From GCA-003244245 sp052390495 (GTDB lineage: Bacteria; Actinomycetota; Actinomycetes; Mycobacteriales; Pseudonocardiaceae): DNA of 64,000 nucleotides. Position numbers and translations under genes: made by a program. The DNA is taken from contig JBQTGW010000076.1 of the NCBI GenBank assembly GCA_052390495.1, forward strand, positions 48,493 to 112,492, written 5' to 3'. The number at the start of each line of letters is the position of its first letter. Within the stretch, counting starts at the first letter, position 1. This document shows, piece after piece, positions 43,385 to 50,598 of the stretch. Below the pieces are notes generated by a model that was given only the letters and a program-made list of their open reading frames with translations, was not told the DNA's origin and did not search any database.

Positions 43385-43609
43385 GTGGGACTAGAAGATC
43401 GTGAAAGTTGCTGACAAGCTGTGCGTGTGATGCTGTTGAAAAGCGGAAAATCCGCGAGCAGGTTAGTACTCCCATTGTGGAAGGCATCTGCAAGCCCACC
43501 GTTGGGCGCTCCGGCCTGTCACCCGCGACGACGGTGGTCTCGGCTTGGGTCCCGAAGCGGCCGAGGTCACCGTCCCCTGCCGGGTGCGGTGCGCCCCGCA
43601 CCCGGCAGG
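43385..43609 (+). ncRNA. Structured element, copy 1 (candidate leader RNA)
   Basis: From GACTAGAAGATCGTGAAAG to a series of stems: GCGGA/TCCGC (near 43443-43454), GCCCA/TGGGC (43494-43507), a 15-bp stem (43530-43544 with 43560-43574, containing two G-T pairs) and a 14-bp stem CCTGCCGGGTGCGG / CCGCACCCGGCAGG (43576-43609). The second and third main stems are kept in copy 2 with altered bases, so pairing rather than sequence is conserved. It lies upstream of the 43.6 kb gene and divergent from the XRE gene. Confidence 0.5.
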
Positions 43610-43627
43610 CACCGGCGCAGCACGCCG

Positions 43628-44014
43628 TTGATCCGATTGCTGGCGCGGCTGGGCTGGCAGCGCGATCCGGCGGTGTGGACAGTGCCCTGCCGGGACCTCG
43701 ACGGTCGTCGGTCTCGGTTGCTGATCCGGCTCTCGCCGTCCGGCATCACGATCACTACCACCGGCGCGGGGCCGCTTCGCCTGAACTCGTTGCAGGTCGG
43801 GCAGCTGCGCGCTGCCGCGCGTGACGCGATCCTGACGTTCGACCTGCTGGCCGACCCCGAACACACCGAATCCTCGCGGCGTGCCTGGCGCACTGATGTG
43901 CCTACCGCGCCACTCGACCACGCGCCCGCCCAGCGTGAGGTCGTCCACTTCGAGCGGACCCCGCGCCCGACCGTGCGGGATCTACGAGCCCGGATCGAAG
44001 CCCCGAGTCAGTGA
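43628..44014 (+). CDS. Hypothetical protein of the XRE-DUF397 neighbourhood
   Basis: 128 residues from a TTG. The same frame is open back to 43421, but that part covers the hairpins and reads as Arg/Pro shadow. Core: WTVPCRDLDGRRSRLLI, SPSGITITTTGAGPLRL, LQVGQLRAAARDAI; C-terminus AQREVVHFERTPRP and ARIEAPSQ. The family is not named by me; similar small proteins often flank XRE/DUF397 pairs. A copy with the middle deleted follows at 45.0 kb. Confidence 0.5.
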   Translation: MIRLLARLGWQRDPAVWTVPCRDLDGRRSRLLIRLSPSGITITTTGAGPLRLNSLQVGQLRAAARDAILTFDLLADPEHTESSRRAWRTDVPTAPLDHAPAQREVVHFERTPRPTVRDLRARIEAPSQ

Positions 44015-44084
44015 GGCTGCCCGCAGCGACGGAGCGGTTGTTACCCGATCTCGTCACCGTCATTCGGCCGGTAGCACGTTCGGC

Positions 44085-44112
44085 TTGACATGCAGTCATT
44101 TGCCTGCATAAC
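44085..44112 (+). promoter_or_regulatory. Promoter and operator of the ArsR-SRPBCC gene
   Basis: TTGACA (44085-44090), 16-bp spacer, CATAAC (44107-44112). Transcription should start at 44118-44120, at the GTG itself. TGCAG...CTGCA (44091-44108) forms a dyad between the two hexamers, a likely ArsR self-repression site. The ATG at 44090 falls inside the promoter. Confidence 0.6.
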
Positions 44113-44119
44113 GTGTGGT

Positions 44120-44896
44120 GTGCACCCAGAGCTGGACAAGGTCTTCAAAGCGCTGGCCGACCAGACCCGGCGGTATCTGCTGGACCAGCTGCACGAGCAC
44201 AACGGGCAGACGCTGGGCGAGCTGTGCGACCGCGTTGACATGACGCGTCAATCGGCGACGCAGCACCTGGCTGTCCTCGAGGCCGCCAACCTGATCAGCA
44301 CGGTGCGGCGGGGGCGAGAAAAACTTCACTACCTCAACCCCGTACCCCTCCACGAGATCCAGGAGCGCTGGATCGACAAATTCGAGCGCCCGCGTCTTCG
44401 AGCACTGAGCACCCTGAAACGACGAGCCGAGGAAGCCATGACCGACAAGCCGACATTCGTGTACGTCACCTACATCCAGAGCACGCCGGACAAGGTCTGG
44501 CACGCGCTGACCGACGCCGACCTGACCGCCGAATACTGGGGGCACAGCAACGTGTCGGACTGGCAGGTCGGCTCCGCGTGGGAGCATCAACGCACCGACG
44601 GCACGCGCACCGCCGATGTTGTCGGCACGGTTGTGGAAAGCGTGGCACCCACACGACTGGTGACCACCTGGGACGATCCCGGCGGGGACCGCGCCGATGG
44701 CCCGTCCCGGGTCACCTTCGACATCGAGCCCTACGGCGAGATCGTCCGGCTCACCGTCACCCACGAGAACCTCGCCGACGACGCCGAACGCAACGAAGCC
44801 GCTGCCGGTTGGGCAGCAGTGCTGTCCAACCTCAAATCCCTCCTCGAGACCGGACACATCCTCCCGCAAACACCATGGGCAATGCCCCAGCGGTGA
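44120..44896 (+). CDS. ArsR-type HTH fused to SRPBCC (AHSA1-like) domain
   Basis: 258 residues, leaderless GTG. The N-terminal winged helix (about 3-85; DKVFKALADQTRRYLL, DMTRQSATQHLAVLEAA) lacks obvious metal-binding cysteines. From about residue 105 an AHSA1/START-like domain (FVYVTYIQSTPDKVWHALTD, AEYWGHSN, TWDDPGG) forms a hydrophobic pocket. In many actinobacteria these are two genes; here one chain probably joins ligand sensing to repression. It sits between the two copies of the duplicated element. Confidence 0.8.
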   Translation: MHPELDKVFKALADQTRRYLLDQLHEHNGQTLGELCDRVDMTRQSATQHLAVLEAANLISTVRRGREKLHYLNPVPLHEIQERWIDKFERPRLRALSTLKRRAEEAMTDKPTFVYVTYIQSTPDKVWHALTDADLTAEYWGHSNVSDWQVGSAWEHQRTDGTRTADVVGTVVESVAPTRLVTTWDDPGGDRADGPSRVTFDIEPYGEIVRLTVTHENLADDAERNEAAAGWAAVLSNLKSLLETGHILPQTPWAMPQR

Positions 44897-44964
44897 CAAC
44901 AGCCGCGTGGGCATCAGCCGACCCTCCCTGTCTGGTTGCTGTGTGTTTCCTCAATCACTCTTTC

Positions 44965-45160
44965 GGTGGACTAGAAGATCGTGAAAGTTGCTGAGAAGCT
45001 GCGCGTGTGATGCTGTTAAGAGATAGGAAACTCGCGAGCGGACTAGTTCTCCCGTCGTGGAGGGCACCTGCGGGCCCACCCTTGTTGGGCGCTCCGGCAC
45101 TTCACCATGACGACGGTGGCCCCGGCCTGACCCCCCGCCACGGCCGGGGCCACCGTCCAT
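44965..45160 (+). ncRNA. Structured element, copy 2
   Basis: Starts with the same GACTAGAAGATCGTGAAAG block as copy 1. It has GCCCA/TGGGC (45074-45090, longer loop) and a 16-bp perfect stem (45112-45127 with 45142-45157). Relative to copy 1, a T-A pair has become C-G and both G-T pairs have become G-C or C-G. No XRE gene is attached to this copy. Confidence 0.5.
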
Positions 45161-45267
45161 CACCGGGTACGGCACTCGACGGTCCACCTGCTCAGCGTGA
45201 GGTGGTCCACTTCGGCCGGGTTCCGAGCCTGATCGTGCAGGCCCGCATCGAAGCGCCGAGCCCATGA
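44998..45267 (+). pseudogene. Internally deleted copy of the 43.6 kb hypothetical gene
   Basis: The frame ends PAQREVVHFGRVPS and ARIEAPSP, matching the tail of the 43.6 kb protein, but the core domain is gone. The front part covers structured element copy 2. About 1.58 kb separates equivalent points of the two copies. Probably not functional. Confidence 0.6.
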
Positions 45268-45440
45268 GCCTGCCCACCGAGGTGGAGCTGCTGCTGCTTG
45301 ACGTCGTAGGCCGTTGTATGGGCCTACGAGGGTCCTGCGGAATGCACCCTGCGGGCATTGCTCAACCTGGTGCACCCACAGCACCCCGACGCCCCACCGC
45401 GAGTTATCCGGCGCCGCTGTCCCTGCGTGTCCCGCGGCAC
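45264..45440 (+). pseudogene. Frameshifted small gene remnant
   Basis: MSLPTEVELLLLDVVGR in one frame continues as WAYEGPAECTLRALLN and LVHPQHPDAPP in another after a shift near 45317. The start overlaps the previous stop as ATGA. No family is named. The rest of the gap to 45734 shows nothing recognisable. Confidence 0.35.
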
Positions 45441-45734
45441 GAGCAGCGCCCGACGACCATCCGGCTCCCCGCTGCGAACCTGGCTGGGGTGCGAGCGCCC
45501 CGGCTGACCAGTTTGTGGCTCCCGGGTGCAACTGACTCCCTGGAGTGGGCGACTGACCAGCAACGAGAGCAGGTGATGCCCGGCTAACCGATCTATTCGC
45601 AGATTCCCCGATCAGTGCCGGGATCCGTGCGGCGCTCGGTACTGAACGATTCCACCCGTTCGGTCCCACTACGGTGCCGGGCTGTGGCATGCTGCCCCCG
45701 AATAGCGACAGATCGTGGGCGAGGGGCTTCGGGA
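45441..45734. other. Intergenic stretch before the PE/PPE set
   Basis: About 290 bases of high-GC sequence without a recognised gene or hairpin. The promoter of the type VII-associated set should lie in its last part but no clear hexamers were seen. Confidence 0.3.
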
Positions 45735-46199
45735 ATGAGCGATGCATACAGGGCTCGGCCAGGCCCGCTTGCGGGTATGGGTGGAGGTCCCGCCACGCCA
45801 GTATCTGCTCCCGGTGGGGGCGCGCCTGGTCAGCCAGGGCTGCCACAGCCCACCACGACGACCGGTGGAGGCAGATACACAGTCGATGTGGATCGCGCCC
45901 CGCAAGCCATCGCCGACCTGCGCCGCGCCGCAGAAGCCCTGGAAGCTGAAGCCGAGAACGCGTGGAACCTCGCCCAGATCACGCCACCTGGCCTGGATGT
46001 GGTGAGCGCCAACGCGGTGCGGGTCTTCGCCGAGGCCGCAGTGGGTGAGCAGGGGTCACTGCGGTTGGCGCTGATCGGTGGTGCCCGCCGGTTACGCGAC
46101 GATGCGGACAAGCTGGAGGCTAGCCTGAAGACCTACCTGCAGGTCGATGAGATCAGTCTCCCGCCCGCCCGGGAGCTAAAGTTTGATCGACCACTGTGA
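45735..46199 (+). CDS. PE-like type VII secretion-associated protein
   Basis: 154 residues from an ATG with GAGGGG upstream; longer frames are shadows. A Gly/Pro-rich N-terminus (residues 1-45) precedes a helical hairpin (AIADLRRAAEALEAEAENA, then ANAVRVFAEAAVGEQ). The segment PPGLDVVSANAV parallels the PP-x-DxVS motif of actinomycete PE-like proteins. It likely pairs with the PPE-like protein two genes on. ATGA-type overlap with the lipoprotein gene. Confidence 0.6.
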   Translation: MSDAYRARPGPLAGMGGGPATPVSAPGGGAPGQPGLPQPTTTTGGGRYTVDVDRAPQAIADLRRAAEALEAEAENAWNLAQITPPGLDVVSANAVRVFAEAAVGEQGSLRLALIGGARRLRDDADKLEASLKTYLQVDEISLPPARELKFDRPL

Positions 46200-46786
46200 T
46201 GCCCCGGATCATAGTGCTGGTGTGTGCACTGGCGGCTGCGTCGACGCTGATCGGCGGATGCTCCCGGACCGACGGTAGCTCGGCGCCGCCGTCGTCTGGT
46301 GCGGGCGTCACGTCACAGCAGCCCCGGCAACTCTCACCGCCGGTGCAGAACCCCCGCGATATCCGGGTCTACGGGGAGCGGCCGTGCGACGTGTTCACGA
46401 CAGAGCAGCTCGCGGGGTTCGGTTTTGACCTTCCGCCGAACAGCACGCGGGCCTTACCGTCTGGTCACCGGGTGTGCGTGTGGATCGACAGTGGCCACAA
46501 CGGTCGGCTCTTCGTCGCGACGTACCCAGATTGGGATGTGCTGGAGCGGACGTATCTGGCCGGGGCTGGTTTGCCGGTGTTCGAACCGATAGAGATCGCC
46601 GGGCTGCCTGCGGTGGTGTATCAAGACGCGATCGGGTTGCCTGGGTGTGACGTGACGGTGGGGTTGGCTGAGCGGCAGGGTCTTGATGTGGGTTTCACGG
46701 ACTTGCGCGAGCCACCGGACGATCCGTGTGGGGCGGCGCGGGCGGCGGCGGAGGTGGCGGTGGGTAATCTCCCGCCGCTGAATTGA
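46196..46786 (+). CDS. DUF3558 lipoprotein
   Basis: 196 residues. Signal peptide with lipobox LIGGC (Cys about 22), then a Ser/Pro-rich linker and DUF3558 (PCDVFTTEQL, HRVCVWID, CDVTVGL, DDPCGAARAAAE). Four Cys of the mature domain probably form disulfides. DUF3558 lipoproteins are common next to type VII-related genes in Pseudonocardiaceae. Role unknown. Confidence 0.85.
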   Translation: MMPRIIVLVCALAAASTLIGGCSRTDGSSAPPSSGAGVTSQQPRQLSPPVQNPRDIRVYGERPCDVFTTEQLAGFGFDLPPNSTRALPSGHRVCVWIDSGHNGRLFVATYPDWDVLERTYLAGAGLPVFEPIEIAGLPAVVYQDAIGLPGCDVTVGLAERQGLDVGFTDLREPPDDPCGAARAAAEVAVGNLPPLN

Positions 46787-46798
46787 TGGGGAGAGTCG

Positions 46799-48043
46799 AT
46801 GACAACCTGTGAGAACTTCGGGACCTACTCGCATGAGCAGATCCGGCATGAGATGTATGACGGCATGGGGCCGAACAGCCAAGGTGACGCAATGGCGGGC
46901 TGGCACGAGCTGGCCGGGCGGTTGACCGCAGTCCGCGAATACGTCGACTTGGCCATCAGCGGAGTGCAGGCGTCCCAGCAGGGTGCGGCGGCGGACGCGG
47001 CGGTCGGGGCGATGGTCCCGGTGGGGTCGTGGGTGGACGAGGCGCAGCGGCTGGCGAATGAAACCCGGAACCGGATCGACAATCAGATCAGCGAGTTCAC
47101 CACGGCGCGGAACAATGTTCCGGAGGTACCTCCCGAGCCGAGTGGGTGGGGCTGGAAGGACATCCCGGTCATCGACAGCTTTACCACCTCCGATCAGGAG
47201 GCCGACGAGGCATTCAATGCCGAGCAGGAGCGCCAGGCCCGCGCCGCGATGATCTCTTATCAGAACGGCACCAATGATCAGGTGATGAGCGTGCCTCAGT
47301 TCGCGCCACCCCCTGCCGGTGAGCCCGATATCACCATCCCCACCGGGAACCGCTCCACGATCGGCGGTTTCCCTGGTGGCGCGGGTGGGGGTGGTGCGGC
47401 GCCGGGTGCGTCGACGCCGTCTGCCGGTGTGGGAGGTGGTGCGGCTACTGAGCTGACTGCGGCGCCCGCGTCGACCTGGTCGCCGGGCGGCGGTGGTCCC
47501 GTCGTGCCGCCAGGCGGTAGTGGCCCCGGCGGGCCCGATGGGGGGCGCCCGGCTCCGGTCGTGGTGCCTGCGCCGGTTGCTGGCGGGCCCGGTGGTGTCG
47601 CGCCGCGGACGCCCGCAGCGGGTGGGTCGAGAGGGCCGGGTGCTGGCCGGGCTGGTCCCGGTGGTGGTACCGGTATGCGTGGCGGGCCTGGGGCGGGAGG
47701 GTTCCGACCTGCGGGAGGCGGACCGGGCGTCGGCGGTTTCGGGCCGGATCGGGGTGGCTTCGGGCCGACCGGCTCGCCGGAATCGGCGGCGGCGCGCGCT
47801 GCCGGCGCAGGTGCAGCGGGCCCGGCGGGAGCGGTAGCAGGCGCTGGCCGTGGGGCGGTGAACGCTGGTGGTGTGCCGTTCGGTGGTATTGGCGGGGGCC
47901 GGGGTGGTGAGGACAACGAGCGGCGGCGCCCCACCTACCTCATCGAGCCGGATTCGAACCGGCTCATCGGTGAACTGCCGTGGACCGCACCCGCGGTGAT
48001 CGGCGAGGATCTACCGGACGACGACGAGCCCGCCCGGCGATGA
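46799..48043 (+). CDS. PPE-like protein with Gly/Pro-rich tail
   Basis: 414 residues, ATG after GGGAGA. N-terminal helical domain (about 1-135) with YSHEQIRHEMYDG, GW-helix AGWHELAGRL and long helices to about 115. A 200-residue Gly/Ala/Pro low-complexity tail and a conserved end (RPTYLIEPDSNRLIGELP) follow. Domain order and the EspG-like gene directly behind it support a PPE-like type VII substrate. The ATGA overlap couples it to that gene. Confidence 0.7.
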   Translation: MTTCENFGTYSHEQIRHEMYDGMGPNSQGDAMAGWHELAGRLTAVREYVDLAISGVQASQQGAAADAAVGAMVPVGSWVDEAQRLANETRNRIDNQISEFTTARNNVPEVPPEPSGWGWKDIPVIDSFTTSDQEADEAFNAEQERQARAAMISYQNGTNDQVMSVPQFAPPPAGEPDITIPTGNRSTIGGFPGGAGGGGAAPGASTPSAGVGGGAATELTAAPASTWSPGGGGPVVPPGGSGPGGPDGGRPAPVVVPAPVAGGPGGVAPRTPAAGGSRGPGAGRAGPGGGTGMRGGPGAGGFRPAGGGPGVGGFGPDRGGFGPTGSPESAAARAAGAGAAGPAGAVAGAGRGAVNAGGVPFGGIGGGRGGEDNERRRPTYLIEPDSNRLIGELPWTAPAVIGEDLPDDDEPARR

Positions 48044-48819
48044 CCCGCAACGGGGTGCTGCGGTTGTCCATTGTGGAGTTCACCGCGCTGTGGCGCCGGA
48101 TGGAGCTGGGGGACAAACCACCATTGCTGAACCTTCCCGACCATGGCGCCACGATCGACGAGCGTGACTGGCTGGACAACCAGGCATGGGAGCAGCTACG
48201 CGCGAGGCAGCTGGTCGAGGCGCGCCGACCCCGGCCTGAGATCGAGGACGCCCTCGGCGCGCTCGCCCGCCCTACCGTAGAGGCGGATCTACGCATGCTC
48301 ACCGGGCCGGACCAGGAGGTTCGGGTGCTGGCCTGCGCGGCGGGCATGGTCGGCGTCGTCGCCGTGCCCGATGCGGACGCGGTGGATCTGTGGCCCGCCC
48401 GGCCCAGTGGGCTCGCCGAGGCACTGCTGGTCCATGTCCCGGAGCTCCAGCGGGCGACCGGCAACGCCGTCACGATCCCGGCCGAGCTCGCCGCGGGCGA
48501 TGGGTTGCGGGCGGACACCGAGCTCACCCGGCTGGAGCGGGCGGGGCTGCGCTCCGACGATGCCCGCCAGGTCCGCCGGCTACTCACCGGGTCCGTGTTG
48601 CGCCGGTTCAAGATCGGCGCGGCGGCCCGGGACCGGCTGGGGCGTCGCCACCGCGCGCCTGGTGTGGTGAGCGTGCTGGACACCGAGCACGGGCGGGTCC
48701 AGATCCGCCATCAGCGGGGCGACCGGCTGCTGCTCGCCCCCACCGACAAGCAGCGCCTGACTGCCGACGTCGCGGCTCTGATCCGGTCCGCCGCCGACAC
48801 CGCAGCCCGACACCGCTGA
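48040..48819 (+). CDS. EspG-family type VII secretion chaperone
   Basis: 259 residues. LSIVEFTALWRRMELGDKP at the N-terminus and the alternating strands and helices through LTRLERAGLRSDDARQ fit the EspG family, which holds PPE-type substrates soluble before export. It follows the PPE-like gene by overlap. No EccB/C/D/E or MycP gene is in the window, so export must use a machine encoded elsewhere. Confidence 0.75.
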   Translation: MTRNGVLRLSIVEFTALWRRMELGDKPPLLNLPDHGATIDERDWLDNQAWEQLRARQLVEARRPRPEIEDALGALARPTVEADLRMLTGPDQEVRVLACAAGMVGVVAVPDADAVDLWPARPSGLAEALLVHVPELQRATGNAVTIPAELAAGDGLRADTELTRLERAGLRSDDARQVRRLLTGSVLRRFKIGAAARDRLGRRHRAPGVVSVLDTEHGRVQIRHQRGDRLLLAPTDKQRLTADVAALIRSAADTAARHR

Positions 48820-48849
48820 CGCACACCGGGTGCGCAGTCAGGCTCGGGC

Positions 48850-50418
48850 TCAGCGCGACGGGGCTGGCAACCGGTGTAGCCCGCAGTGCCGGCTCGGCCA
48901 CCAGAACCAGCGGTCGGTGTCGATCACCAGGGCGGGTACCAGGAGGGATCGGACGATCAGTGTGTCGAGCAGCACCCCGAAGGCCACTGTGAAGGCGAGC
49001 TGTACCAGTGGTACCAGCGCGAGCGCGCTGAATGTTGCGGCCAGCACAATCCCGGCGGACGTGCTCACCCCGCCGGTCGCGACCAGCGCGATCAGGGTTG
49101 CCTGCCGCGTGCCGTGGCGCGTCGACTCCTCGCGGACCCGGCTGATCAGGACGATGTGGTAGCCCACGCCGAGCGCGACCAGGAGCACGAAGGCGTGCAG
49201 TGGGAAGGTCAAGTCGACACTGGGGAAGCCAAAGATGTACTCGAACACCAGAGCCGACGTGCCCACCGCCGCCAAGAACGACAGCACCACCGCCGCCAGC
49301 AGGAGCAGCGGTGCCACCAGAGCCCGCAACAGCAGTGCGAGCAGCACGAACAGCACGAACAGCATCAGCGGCATGACGATGCGGTCCTGCGCAGCTGTGG
49401 TGGTGACATCGAGTTGCACTGCGGTGGATCCACCCACCCCCGCATCGGCGCCCGACACACCGTGCACCGCCGCGCGCAGCGCCCGTACGGTGTCGGTGGC
49501 CGCGGCGCTGTCCGGTGCGCTGTCGAGGGTGACGTCGAGTCGGGACATCCCGGCCCGCACCGCGGGCTCCGGAGTCTCGGCCCCCGGCGGCGGGATACCG
49601 ACGAAGGGTGCGACCGTGGCGACCCCGGCCACGTCGCGGGCCACGCCCGCCACGGCATCGGCGAACCCCGCGCGCATGATGACGATCGCCGGATTCCCGG
49701 CCCCGGCCGGGAAATGCTGGCTGATCACCTGTTGAACGGTCTGCGATTCAGTGTTGCCCGAGGCGATCTGCTGACTCTCGGGGATCCCGCTGGCGTCCAG
49801 CCGCAGCACCCCGAGCGACAGCAGCATCAGGCCGATCGCCGCGCTCATCCACACCAGCCGCGGGCGGCCGTCTACCAGCGCGGCCACCCTCAGCCAGACA
49901 CCGCCCGGCTCGGCTGGGGCCGATCCGACGTCCACCCGCCGGGGCCAGAACGCTGCCCGGCCGATCAGCGCGAGCAGGGCAGGCAGAAAGGTGATCGTGG
50001 CGAGCAGCACACCGGCCATCCCGATGGCGCCGACCGACCCGAGATAGCGGCTGAGCCCGAGGTCGCTGACGAGCAGGCACAGCAGCCCTAGTCCAACGGT
50101 GGCCGCGCTGGCCGCAATCGGTGCCAGCGAAGCGCGCCAGGCGACGTGCATAGCCACGAACCGGTTGGGGTGCTGGCGTAACTCCGTCCGGTACCGGGCA
50201 ATGAGCAGCATCGCGTAGCCGGGGGCGGTGCCGAGCACGAGCACGACCAGGACGGCGTGCACTTCGGCTCCCATGGCCAGCCGGCCCCGGCTCACCAGCA
50301 GGGAGAGCACCCCCTGGGCAACGCCCAGTGCCACGCCTGCGACCACGAGCACCACCAGGGGCAGCAGCCACTGTCGGTCACGGACCGGTTCCGGGCGTCG
50401 GTGACGGCCGCCGGGCAT
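48850..50418 (-). CDS. MMPL-family transporter, N-terminally shortened
   Basis: 522 residues. About 10 membrane spans; the C-terminal half has YHIVLISRVREE, the MMPL Asp/Tyr-type span motif. The protein begins inside the first membrane block (VVAGVALGVAQGVLS). The usual first helix and first outer domain (200 or more residues) are missing, while the second outer domain (about 225-320) is kept. The upstream DNA is an A/T-rich promoter-like gap, so this is either a true short form or a degenerate gene. Convergent with the EspG gene. Confidence 0.7.
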   Translation of the reverse strand: MPGGRHRRPEPVRDRQWLLPLVVLVVAGVALGVAQGVLSLLVSRGRLAMGAEVHAVLVVLVLGTAPGYAMLLIARYRTELRQHPNRFVAMHVAWRASLAPIAASAATVGLGLLCLLVSDLGLSRYLGSVGAIGMAGVLLATITFLPALLALIGRAAFWPRRVDVGSAPAEPGGVWLRVAALVDGRPRLVWMSAAIGLMLLSLGVLRLDASGIPESQQIASGNTESQTVQQVISQHFPAGAGNPAIVIMRAGFADAVAGVARDVAGVATVAPFVGIPPPGAETPEPAVRAGMSRLDVTLDSAPDSAAATDTVRALRAAVHGVSGADAGVGGSTAVQLDVTTTAAQDRIVMPLMLFVLFVLLALLLRALVAPLLLLAAVVLSFLAAVGTSALVFEYIFGFPSVDLTFPLHAFVLLVALGVGYHIVLISRVREESTRHGTRQATLIALVATGGVSTSAGIVLAATFSALALVPLVQLAFTVAFGVLLDTLIVRSLLVPALVIDTDRWFWWPSRHCGLHRLPAPSR

Positions 50419-50598
50419 CGTCGGTCCCTCCTCGTTGCCGCTAACGGTTCAGGCTCGTGGTGAGGAGGATCGACGACACCCCCACTTGGAGTAACGCTGT
50501 TATTTTAAGTCAATGTAGCTACAGATTCAGCCGATCGGGCTGGCGATCCGGACGGTATGCGGCCAGGGCTACCTGCTTAACCTCGTCGGGGGCGAGTT

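Noticed and set aside
44090..44119. ATG at 44090 as start of the ArsR-SRPBCC gene
   Set aside because: It lies within the -35 hexamer; the GTG at 44120 fits the predicted start of the message.
48850..50091. 401-codon plus-strand frame rich in His/Arg/Gln
   Set aside because: Composition is that of a shadow of the MMPL gene.
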